From Alphaproteobacteria bacterium (GTDB lineage: Bacteria > Pseudomonadota > Alphaproteobacteria > GCA-2731375): a stretch of 5,702 nucleotides of DNA. The translations under genes and the position numbers were made by a program. The stretch is from the NCBI GenBank assembly GCA_028281075.1, contig JANQKO010000192.1, positions 1-5,702 of the forward strand, given 5' to 3'. This document shows positions 1-5,616 of this stretch, piece after piece (positions within the stretch are counted from its first letter, which is position 1; every line of letters starts with the position of its first letter). The notes below the pieces were generated by a model. The model saw nothing but the letters and a program-made list of their open reading frames with translations, was not told where the DNA came from and made no database searches.

Positions 1-190
1 CGCTTGAATGTCCATGCGCGTCATCGATGCGGCCCGCTCGTCTTCCCCATGCGCGTCGCCATCGTTCAGTCTGCCGGATCGGCTTGTAACAATGGTTAAA
101 GGCCGTGGTGGATCGTGGCGCTCGGGGCGACTAATTCGAGCTCTGGTTTCGTAATTTGGGATTTGAGCCTGGATATCGGCCCGGGTGGCG

Positions 191-853
191 TCACTCGGCG
201 TCGGCCAGGGCCTTCAGGCGCGGCAGCGCCTTCAGCTCGATGCGGCCGCGGGCCCGGTCCAGCCAGCCACGGCGCTCCATCTCCTTGAGCTGCCGGCCGA
301 CGACCTCGCGCGCGGTGCCGAGCTCGCTGGCGAGATGCTGGTGCGTGGCGCGGACCGCGCCGTCCGGCCCGGCGAGATCGAGCAGGCGCTGCGCCAGCCG
401 CTTGTCCAGGCGCTCGAACGCCACTTCCTCGACCACGTGCATCAGGTCCGAGATCCGGTGCGAATAGTCGGCGAAAACCAGCCGGCGGAAGCCGGGCGAC
501 CGTGCCAGCGCCGTCTCGAACGCGGCCTTCGGCAGCGCCACCGCGTGCACGTCCGTCTCGGCGATGCCTTCGGCCGAGACGGCCTTGCCCGACAGCAGGC
601 AGGCCGTCGTCATGACGCAGGTCTCGCCGCCCGTGACCCGGTAGAGCACGATCTCGCGGCCGCCGGGCGAGACCTGCTGCACCCGCACCGTGCCGTCCAG
701 GACCAGGATGAAGTTCTCGGCCGTGATGCCGGGCGCGAAGATCGTCGTGCCGGCCGGCAGGGTGATCCGCAGGGCGCGCTCGCTCAGCAGCCGCCGGTCT
801 TCCGCCGGCAGGGCCGCGAGGTCGGGAAACCGCGCGAGCCAGCTCTCGGTCAT
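191..853 (-). CDS. Crp/Fnr-family transcriptional regulator
   Basis: A 220-residue protein of normal length for the Crp/Fnr family. Residues about 15-125 form the cyclic-nucleotide-binding-type beta-roll, about 126-158 the dimerisation helix, and about 169-207 a winged helix-turn-helix. The recognition helix has Arg182, Glu183 and Arg187 in the spacing of E. coli CRP Arg180, Glu181 and Arg185, which read a GTGA half-site. It lacks the N-terminal cysteine cluster of FNR, and the CRP phosphate-binding cassette is not preserved, so cAMP or an Fe-S cluster is unlikely as signal. The only cysteines are Cys79 and Cys85, in the beta-roll. The frame is open back to 946, but the extra 31 residues would run through the divergent promoter region. 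The ATG at 853, preceded by GGTGAAAG, gives a typical N-terminus and was chosen. The gene is divergent from the persulfide-dioxygenase-like gene, which is its likely target. The family call is firm; the target and signal are inferred. Confidence 0.92.
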   Translation of the reverse strand: MTESWLARFPDLAALPAEDRRLLSERALRITLPAGTTIFAPGITAENFILVLDGTVRVQQVSPGGREIVLYRVTGGETCVMTTACLLSGKAVSAEGIAETDVHAVALPKAAFETALARSPGFRRLVFADYSHRISDLMHVVEEVAFERLDKRLAQRLLDLAGPDGAVRATHQHLASELGTAREVVGRQLKEMERRGWLDRARGRIELKALPRLKALADAE

Positions 854-890
854 GGATATACTTTCACCGTCGCGCGCATGCACGAAAAAC

Positions 891-903
891 GTGACTAAGT
901 CAC
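891..903. promoter_or_regulatory. Palindromic operator candidate between divergent genes
   Basis: GTGACTAAGTCAC is a perfect inverted repeat around a single central A, 37 bp upstream of the regulator's ATG and 81 bp upstream of the hydrolase's ATG. Its ends, GTGA and TCAC, are the half-sites expected from the CRP-like Arg-Glu-x-x-x-Arg recognition helix of the adjacent regulator. The gap between half-sites is 5 bp, against 6 bp in the classical CRP site. An operator for the adjacent regulator is the simplest reading, but no binding evidence exists in the sequence. Confidence 0.5.
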
Positions 904-911
904 AGACACGG

Positions 912-940
912 ACCATAGCGCATCTGCAGGCTGCGCCCAA
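912..940 (-). promoter_or_regulatory. Possible sigma70-type promoter of the Crp/Fnr gene
   Basis: On the minus strand TTGGGC (940-935) and TATGGT (917-912) are 17 bp apart, each matching four of six consensus bases. Transcription would begin near 905, placing the 891-903 palindrome at or just after the start point. That position would fit autorepression. In a GC-rich genome such weak boxes occur by chance, so this is tentative. Confidence 0.28.
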
Positions 941-971
941 TGTCATGAGGCGCCGCGAAGACGGCGGCGTT

Positions 972-978
972 GGGAGAG
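972..978 (+). promoter_or_regulatory. Ribosome binding site deciding the hydrolase start
   Basis: GGGAGAG lies 6 bases before the ATG at 985. A TTG at 970 extends the frame by five codons but would place this Shine-Dalgarno motif inside the coding region, so the ATG is preferred. Confidence 0.7.
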
Positions 979-984
979 CAAGGC

Positions 985-1845
985 ATGAAACCGACGGTCA
1001 AGACCTTCTTCGACGCGGCGACCTTCACCGCGACCCATGTGATCTCGGACCCCGAGACCCGGCACGCGGCGATCGTCGACAGCGTCCGCGACTATGACCC
1101 GAAATCCGGCCGGACCTCGACGGCGTCCGCCGACGCGGTCATCGCCTATCTGCACGGACAGGATCTCACCCTTGAATGGATCCTGGAGACCCACGTGCAT
1201 GCCGATCACCTGACCGCCGCGCCCTATCTCAAGGCAAGGCTGGGCGGCAGCATCGGCATCGGCGCGCGCATCGATGCGGTCCAGGGCGTGTTCAAGAAGG
1301 TGTTCAACGCCGGGGACGACTTCGCCACCGACGGCCGCCAGTTCGACCAGTTGTTCGCCGACGGCGAGATCTTCCATATCGGCGCGCTGGAGGCGGCCGT
1401 GATCCACACGCCGGGGCACACGCCGGACTGCGTGACCTATCTGGTCGGCGACGCCGCCTTTGTCGGCGACACGCTGTTCATGCCCGACTTCGGCACCGCC
1501 CGCTGCGACTTTCCGGGCGGCGACGCGTGCCAGCTCTACCGGTCCATTCAACGTATCCTGTCGTTGCCGCCGGAGACCCGGCTGTTCATGTGCCACGACT
1601 ATGCGCCGGGCGACCGCGGCTACGCATGGGAGACCACCGTCGCCGCCGAGCGGGCCGACAACATCCACGTCCGCGACGGCGTCTCCGAGGACGACTTCGT
1701 CGCCATGCGGCGCGCGCGCGACGGGCAGCTCGACATGCCGGTGCTGATCCTGCCGTCGGTGCAGGTGAACATGCGTGCCGGCGCGCTGCCGCCGGCCGAG
1801 GACAACGGCATCCACTATCTGAAGATCCCGGTCGACGCGCTCTGA
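985..1845 (+). CDS. MBL-fold hydrolase, persulfide dioxygenase-like
   Basis: A 286-residue metallo-beta-lactamase-fold protein of the ETHE1/persulfide dioxygenase-like group. The metal-binding motif THVHADH covers residues 69-75 (His70, His72, Asp74, His75). HTPGHT follows at 141-146 (His145), GDTLF at 161-165 (Asp162), and MCHDY at 202-206 (His204). By analogy with human ETHE1, His70, His145 and Asp162 would hold a single iron, and Arg173 (in ARCDFPGGDA) would match the glutathione-contacting arginine. Known members oxidise glutathione persulfide to sulfite plus glutathione, in the cytoplasm or mitochondria. There is no signal peptide, no rhodanese domain and no DUF442 domain, unlike Blh or fused forms. 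The C-terminus, with VNMRAG and IPVDAL, is intact. The gene is alone beside its divergent regulator; no sulfide:quinone oxidoreductase or sulfite exporter is visible here. The fold and subgroup are firm, the substrate is inferred; a glyoxalase II-like activity is the main alternative. Confidence 0.93.
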   Translation: MKPTVKTFFDAATFTATHVISDPETRHAAIVDSVRDYDPKSGRTSTASADAVIAYLHGQDLTLEWILETHVHADHLTAAPYLKARLGGSIGIGARIDAVQGVFKKVFNAGDDFATDGRQFDQLFADGEIFHIGALEAAVIHTPGHTPDCVTYLVGDAAFVGDTLFMPDFGTARCDFPGGDACQLYRSIQRILSLPPETRLFMCHDYAPGDRGYAWETTVAAERADNIHVRDGVSEDDFVAMRRARDGQLDMPVLILPSVQVNMRAGALPPAEDNGIHYLKIPVDAL

Positions 1846-1912
1846 CCCGGCTGTCGCCGACGCCGATCGCCGTTCCTTGTGAACGCCGGGTATTTCGATT
1901 ATCGGATACGGC

Positions 1913-3028
1913 ATGCGCTGGAACCGCCACCTCGTCGTTCTTGTCGTCGCGTTGCTCCTCGTCGGCGCCTGCCGGACGTCGTCCGCCGACGACTGGCCGC
2001 GCGCCGAGCCGGCCGACGCCGGCCTGGCACCGGATATGGGCGACAGGATCGATGCCGGCGTGCGCGCGGGCCGGTTCCGGAACCTGCACGGCGTCGTCGT
2101 CGTGCGCGGCGGCAGGCTGGTGCTGGAGCGCTACTATGCCGGCCCGGACGAACGCTGGGGGGCGCCGCGCGGCAATGTCTCGTTCGATGCCGACACGCTG
2201 CACGACCTGCGCTCGGTCAGCAAGAGCATCGTCGGCCTGCTCTATGGCATCGCCCGGGCCGAGGGCAAGGCGCCGCCGCTCGACGCGCCGCTGGTCGACC
2301 AGTTCCCGGAATATCCCGCGCTCGCCGACGTGCCGATGCGGCGGCGCATGACCGTCGCGCACGCGCTTTCCATGATGCTGGGCACGGAATGGAACGAGCG
2401 CCTGCCCTATACCGATCCGCGCAACAGCGAGATCGCCATGGAACGCTCGGACGACCGCTACCGGTTCGTGCTCGACCGGCCGATGGCGACCGAGCCCGGC
2501 ACCGAATGGGCCTATAACGGCGGCGCCACGGCCATCGTCGGCCGGCTCGTGGCCAAGGGCAGCGGCCGGACGCTTGCCGCCTACGCGGATGCGAAACTGT
2601 TCGGCCCCCTCGGCATCACCGATGTCGAGTGGGTACGGGGCCGCGACGGCGAGCATGCCGCCGCCTCGGGCCTGCGCCTGCGGCCGCGTGATCTGGCCCG
2701 GATCGGCCAGCTCGTGCTCAACGACGGCCGCTGGGGCGGCGTGCAGGTCGTGCCCGCCGACTGGCTCGACCTCTCGTTCCGGACCCGGGCCAGGCTCAAG
2801 AACATCAACTACGGCTACCACTGGTGGCTCGGCCCGGCGGGGCCCGACGGCCCGCGCTGGATCGCGGGCTTCGGCAACGGCGGCCAGCGTCTCTGGATCA
2901 ACCCCGGCCTCGATATGGTCGTGGTGGTGACGGCCGGCAACTACGATCAGCGCGACGCCTGGAAGCTGCCGGTCGCGATCATCACCGAGATCGTGCTGCC
3001 CGGCCTGCGGCCGCGCCGGCGGCTTTAG
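1913..3028 (+). CDS. Secreted serine hydrolase, class C beta-lactamase/NylB type
   Basis: A 371-residue protein of the beta-lactamase-related serine hydrolase family (COG1680), closest in pattern to the 6-aminohexanoate-dimer hydrolase/EstB-like branch. The N-terminus is an export signal: a short basic start, a hydrophobic run at residues 7-19, then VGAC, a plausible lipobox with Cys20. It is therefore probably a periplasmic lipoprotein; signal peptidase I cleavage after Ala25 is an alternative. The nucleophile motif is Ser101-Val-Ser-Lys104. The second motif reads Tyr201-Asn202-Gly203, so the usual Tyr-x-Asn is altered. The third is the GNGGQ block at 321-325, in place of KTG or HTG. It begins 67 bases after the hydrolase gene with only a weak GGA as ribosome binding site. 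The substrate (ester, amide or peptide) cannot be told from sequence, and true beta-lactamase activity is unlikely. Confidence 0.9.
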   Translation: MRWNRHLVVLVVALLLVGACRTSSADDWPRAEPADAGLAPDMGDRIDAGVRAGRFRNLHGVVVVRGGRLVLERYYAGPDERWGAPRGNVSFDADTLHDLRSVSKSIVGLLYGIARAEGKAPPLDAPLVDQFPEYPALADVPMRRRMTVAHALSMMLGTEWNERLPYTDPRNSEIAMERSDDRYRFVLDRPMATEPGTEWAYNGGATAIVGRLVAKGSGRTLAAYADAKLFGPLGITDVEWVRGRDGEHAAASGLRLRPRDLARIGQLVLNDGRWGGVQVVPADWLDLSFRTRARLKNINYGYHWWLGPAGPDGPRWIAGFGNGGQRLWINPGLDMVVVVTAGNYDQRDAWKLPVAIITEIVLPGLRPRRRL

Positions 3029-3038
3029 AGACCGTCGC

Positions 3039-3055
3039 CCGCCGGCGGCCGGCGG
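3039..3055 (+). terminator. GC-only hairpin after the serine hydrolase gene
   Basis: CCGCCGG, a CGG loop and CCGGCGG form a perfect 7-bp stem starting 10 bases after the TAG at 3028. No T-run follows, so it is not a canonical intrinsic terminator, and GC-rich spacers yield such stems by chance. It may attenuate transcription into the next gene. Confidence 0.3.
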
Positions 3056-3101
3056 CGTTCCGGCGATGACAGGCGGCGTCCCGGCCAATACAGTCGGCCG
3101 C

Positions 3102-4235
3102 ATGTCGATGCCGCGCAACCCCTTCACGATCGACCGGATCGAGGTCTATCCGCTGCGCGCCCGGGCCGGGCGCATGCCCGAGATGTCGCTTGCCGCCATG
3201 CCGGACCGGCCGGGCCTGCTGGTCCGGCTCGACGCCCGCGACGGCGCCTATGGCTGGGGCGAGATCTGGTGCAACTTCCCGCCGCGCGCCAACCGGCACA
3301 AGGCCGACCTGGTCGAGGACGTCATCGCGCCGGTCCTGACCGGGCGGACCTTCCGGTCCCCCGACGCGGTGCAGGCCTTCTGCCGCGCGCGGCTGTCGCG
3401 CTACGCGCTGCATGTCGGCCAGCGCGGTGCCTTCGAGCATTGCTTCGCCGGGATCGATATCGCCGCCTGGGATCTGGCGCTGCGCGCCTCCGGGCTGACC
3501 GCGGCGGCCTGTTTCGGGCTCGCCGAGGCGGTCGCGGCGCCGTATGCCAGCTCGGTCAACGCCGACGGCTTCGAGACCACGGCCGGGGCCGCCCTCGAAC
3601 GGGGCCTGCGGTCGTTCAAGCTGAAGGTCGGCGCGGCGCCGGATCGCGACGCGGCCTTCGTGCGCCGCGCCCGCGCCTTTCTGCCGGCCGGGGCCGGGCT
3701 GATGATCGACGCCAACCAGGCCTGGTCCCTGGACCGGGCCACGGCGTTCCTGCGCGAGGTGCGGGATGTCGGGCTGGCCTTTGCCGAGGAGCCGCTGCCG
3801 GCCGATGCGCCCTTTGACGACTGGCGCCGGCTCGCGGCGGCGTCGGACACGGCGCTGGCCGTGGGCGAGAACGTCTATGGCGTCGCCGCCTTCGCCGGCT
3901 TCGTCGACGATGCCGGCGTGCGCTATCTCCAGCCCGACGTCGCGAAATGGGGCGGCCTGAGCGGTGCCCTGGCGCTGCTGAAGACGCCGGCGGCCGGCCG
4001 GGCGGCGGTCTGGCCGCATTACATGGGCGCCGGGGTGGGCCAGTCGGCGGCGCTGGTGCTCTCGGCGGTCGCCGGCGACGGCAGCCGGTGCGAGCTCGAC
4101 GTGAACCCCAATCCGCTCCGCACCGATCTGACGGATTGCGCGTTCGCGCCGGTCAATGGCCGGCTGCCGCTGTCGGACCGGCCCGGACTGGTCCACGAGC
4201 CCCGCGCCGACGCGCTCGCCCGCTTCCGCGAATAG
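3102..4235 (+). CDS. Enolase-superfamily enzyme, mandelate racemase type
   Basis: A 377-residue protein with the N-terminal capping domain (about 1-125) and TIM-barrel domain of the mandelate racemase/muconate-lactonising family. Numbered from the ATG at 3102, it has a Lys173-Leu-Lys175 pair and metal ligands Asp203 (IDANQAW), Glu229 (EEP) and Glu256 (GEN). Asp279 (QPDVAKWGG) and His306 (PHYMGAGVG) form the His-Asp dyad. This catalytic set is that of the mandelate-racemase subgroup, which abstracts an alpha proton of a carboxylate; members are racemases or sugar-acid dehydratases. The substrate is not recognisable. The frame opens at an ATG at 3066, but the 12 extra codons contain ACA, AAT and ACA, unlike the almost wholly G/C-ending codons that follow, and homologues usually start near the ITRIE-like strand. 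The 3102 start is therefore preferred, though neither start has a good ribosome binding site; 3108 is a third option. The gene is co-directional with the serine hydrolase and may be co-transcribed. Confidence 0.88.
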   Translation: MSMPRNPFTIDRIEVYPLRARAGRMPEMSLAAMPDRPGLLVRLDARDGAYGWGEIWCNFPPRANRHKADLVEDVIAPVLTGRTFRSPDAVQAFCRARLSRYALHVGQRGAFEHCFAGIDIAAWDLALRASGLTAAACFGLAEAVAAPYASSVNADGFETTAGAALERGLRSFKLKVGAAPDRDAAFVRRARAFLPAGAGLMIDANQAWSLDRATAFLREVRDVGLAFAEEPLPADAPFDDWRRLAAASDTALAVGENVYGVAAFAGFVDDAGVRYLQPDVAKWGGLSGALALLKTPAAGRAAVWPHYMGAGVGQSAALVLSAVAGDGSRCELDVNPNPLRTDLTDCAFAPVNGRLPLSDRPGLVHEPRADALARFRE

Positions 4236-4238
4236 ATC

Positions 4239-4270
4239 ACGGTCCCGGCCGGCCCTTACCCGGGAACCGT
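4239..4270. terminator. Hairpin between convergent genes
   Basis: ACGGTCCCGG (4239-4248) pairs with CCGGGAACCGT (4260-4270), with one bulged A and an 11-base loop. It fills the 48-bp gap between the stop codons of the enolase-superfamily gene and metA, where a bidirectional terminator is expected. Neither side has a clear T-run, so termination by this stem alone is uncertain. Confidence 0.45.
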
Positions 4271-4283
4271 CGGTGTCAATGCC

Positions 4284-5219
4284 TTATCGTGTCCGTCGTC
4301 GCGGTTGCGGGATGTCGGCCAGGTCGAACGAGGTCGACTGGTAGAGGTCGTTGACCCAGTTGCCGATCAGCAGGTTGCCGTGCGCCCGCCAGCGATTGAC
4401 CGGCGCCCGGGTCGGGTCGTCGTCGGGAAAATAGCCGACCGGCAGGTCGATCGGCGCGCCGGTGGCGACGTCGCGGTGATACTCGTCGGCCAGCGTCGTC
4501 GTGTCGTATTCCAGATGATTGAACATGTAGGTCTGCCGCCGGGCCTCGTCGCGCAGCAGGCACAGGCCCGCCGCGTCCGATTCCAGCAGCACGGTCAGGC
4601 CCGCCGCGTCCGGCAGGTCCGCGCGCCGCACCTCGGTGTGGCGGCTGACCGGCACCGGGATCTCGTCGTCGAAGCCGCGCAGCAGGCCGTCGCGGCCGCC
4701 GCGCACGCGATGCGGAAAGACGCCGAACATCTTGCGCGGCAGCGCGTGCTTCGGCACGCCGTGAAAATGCTGCAGGGCGGCCTGGCCGGCCCAGCAGATG
4801 TTGTAGGTCTCCTGCACGTGGCTCTGCGACCAGTCGAAGATCTGCGTCAGCTCGCGCCAGTAGGCGACGTCCTCGAACGGCAGCGTCTCGACCGGTGCCC
4901 CGGTGATGATCAGGCCGTCGAACTTGCGCTCGCGCACCGCCGTCCAGGGCGCGTAGAAGGCCAGCATGTGCTCGGCCGACGTGGTCCTCGGCGCGTAGCT
5001 CGACGTCGTCACCAGCGTCAGCTCGATCTGCAGCGGCGTGCCGCCCAGCAGGCGGGAGATCTGCGTCTCGGTCTTGATCTTCTCCGGCATCAGGTTCAGC
5101 AGCGCGATCTCCAGCGGCCGCACGTCCTGGTGCAGCGCCGCCTGCTCGGTGATCAGCAGCACGCCTTCGTCTTCCAGCGCCGTCTTCGCCGGCAGGTTGT
5201 CCGGAACCTTGATCGGCAC
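4284..5219 (-). CDS. metA: Homoserine O-acetyltransferase, MetA type
   Basis: A 311-residue MetA, the first enzyme committed to methionine: it acylates homoserine to allow sulfur incorporation. Canonical MetA numbering fits without gaps: Cys142 (ICWAGQ) is the acyl-enzyme nucleophile, His235 and Glu237 (NHLEYD) complete the catalytic set, and Lys163, Ser192 and Arg249 line the substrate site. Position 111 is Glu (GAPVE) where E. coli has Gly. In studied MetA proteins Glu111 goes with acetyl-CoA and Gly111 with succinyl-CoA, so O-acetylhomoserine is the predicted product despite the common name homoserine O-succinyltransferase. The start is GTG at 5219, preceded by a GGAAAGGG Shine-Dalgarno and giving the typical MPIKVPDNLP beginning; a longer reading in another frame is a shadow. 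The gene is convergent with the enolase-superfamily gene. The family is certain; donor choice rests on one known specificity residue. Confidence 0.96.
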   Translation of the reverse strand: MPIKVPDNLPAKTALEDEGVLLITEQAALHQDVRPLEIALLNLMPEKIKTETQISRLLGGTPLQIELTLVTTSSYAPRTTSAEHMLAFYAPWTAVRERKFDGLIITGAPVETLPFEDVAYWRELTQIFDWSQSHVQETYNICWAGQAALQHFHGVPKHALPRKMFGVFPHRVRGGRDGLLRGFDDEIPVPVSRHTEVRRADLPDAAGLTVLLESDAAGLCLLRDEARRQTYMFNHLEYDTTTLADEYHRDVATGAPIDLPVGYFPDDDPTRAPVNRWRAHGNLLIGNWVNDLYQSTSFDLADIPQPRRRTR

Positions 5220-5355
5220 CTGTTTCAGCCCTTTCCGCGCCGGGCGGCAAAATCTTGGTGAGGCAAGGCACCGATATCGAGCCCAGACCTCATCGCGAGG
5301 AGCGGCAACGCCGCGTCACGAAGGATCGGCCATCGCGCGCCGTATCACCGCCCGC
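5220..5355 (-). other. metA upstream leader, no riboswitch recognised
   Basis: This 136-bp non-coding stretch separates metA from the next minus-strand stop codon and should hold the metA promoter or leader. It contains a small perfect stem, GCGGC-GTT-GCCGC on the minus strand (5314-5302), and the palindrome CGATATCG (5272-5279). The conserved TTGCAGCC and GCTAAA blocks of the SAM-II riboswitch, frequent before alphaproteobacterial metA, were looked for by eye and not found. No clear promoter boxes were seen. Confidence 0.4.
5229..5236 (-). promoter_or_regulatory. Ribosome binding site of metA
   Basis: On the minus strand GGAAAGGG lies 9 bases before the GTG at 5219. It supports the non-ATG start, which also yields the conserved MetA N-terminus. 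Confidence 0.65.
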
Positions 5356-5604
5356 TCACATCACCCGCTCGACCGCCACCGCGCGGACGTCCATTTCGTA
5401 ATCCAGACCCTGCACCGGCGGGCGGGCGTAATGCCAGGTCAGGCCGGCCGCCGCGGCGCCGCGGGCGACGATCTCGTCGCCCAGGAACGGATGCAGGTCG
5501 AAGACCGTATAGACCTGGGTCGCGCCGGCCCGGCCCCAGTCCATGCCCAGCGCGCCCAGCCGCTTTTCCATCGTGCCCAGCACGTGCCGGGCCTTCTCGG
5601 TCAT
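5356..5604 (-). CDS. C-terminal piece of a RidA/CnbZ-like protein
   Basis: The 82 codons from an ATG at 5604 match, from my memory of the family, the C-terminal domain of a longer protein with a RidA/YjgF-like fold; some relatives are annotated as 2-aminomuconate or 2-amino-5-chloromuconate deaminases. Recognisable blocks are EKARHVLGTMEKRLGALG (residues 3-20), ATQVYTVFDLHPFLGDEI (28-45) and GLTWHYARPPVQGL (54-67), ending in a RidA-like EMDVRAVAVE strand. The ATG is probably internal: in-frame codons for Ser-Ala-Glu-Ala precede it, but further upstream (beyond 5616) the frame turns into arginine-rich, shadow-like sequence. The missing preceding segment lies on the opposite strand from 5613. 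The gene is thus interrupted by a local inversion, real or artefactual. The family is moderately sure; exact function is unknown. Confidence 0.65.
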   Translation of the reverse strand: MTEKARHVLGTMEKRLGALGMDWGRAGATQVYTVFDLHPFLGDEIVARGAAAAGLTWHYARPPVQGLDYEMDVRAVAVERVM

Positions 5605-5608
5605 GGCT

Positions 5609-5616
5609 TCGGCCGA
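5609..5616. repeat. Palindromic octamer at the inversion junction
   Basis: TCGGCCGA is its own reverse complement and marks the point where minus-strand coding for the C-terminal piece meets plus-strand coding for the preceding piece. The window's last six bases, TCGGCC, would begin a second copy if the gene continued normally. Such a short shared palindrome could guide an inversion or a template switch. Confidence 0.5.

Noticed and set aside
1..24. Minus-strand ATG at 24 with eight open codons (MTRMDIQA) running off the left edge
   Set aside because: Too short to judge and no ribosome binding site precedes it; it could be the start of a neighbouring gene but cannot be supported.
8..160. Plus-strand open stretch of about 48 codons from the ATG at 8
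   Set aside because: Codon use is unlike the surrounding genes, no ribosome binding site is visible, and no recognisable motif occurs. Positions 1-190 are treated as non-coding.
854..946. N-terminal extension of the Crp/Fnr regulator to the ATG at 946
   Set aside because: It would run through the divergent promoter region and the palindrome, and adds residues not typical of the family; the ATG at 853 gives a standard length.
1845..1891. Inverted repeat ACCCGGC/GCCGGGT after the MBL-fold hydrolase gene
   Set aside because: A 7-bp stem with a 33-base loop and only a weak T-rich tail; not convincing as a terminator.
1586..3127. Very long minus-strand open frame opposite the serine hydrolase gene
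   Set aside because: Arginine-, alanine- and proline-rich composition typical of antisense frames in GC-rich DNA; the plus-strand frame has clear family motifs.
2982..4196. 404-codon minus-strand open frame opposite the enolase-superfamily gene
   Set aside because: Low-complexity shadow translation; the plus strand carries a complete catalytic set.
4305..5261. Plus-strand open frame of 318 codons across metA
   Set aside because: Shadow of metA; composition is Arg/Gln/Val-biased with no domain, whereas the minus strand is an intact MetA.
5255..5274. Stem-loop TTGGTG...CACCGA upstream of metA
   Set aside because: Only four strong pairs hold on the transcribed strand; too weak to call a regulatory RNA.
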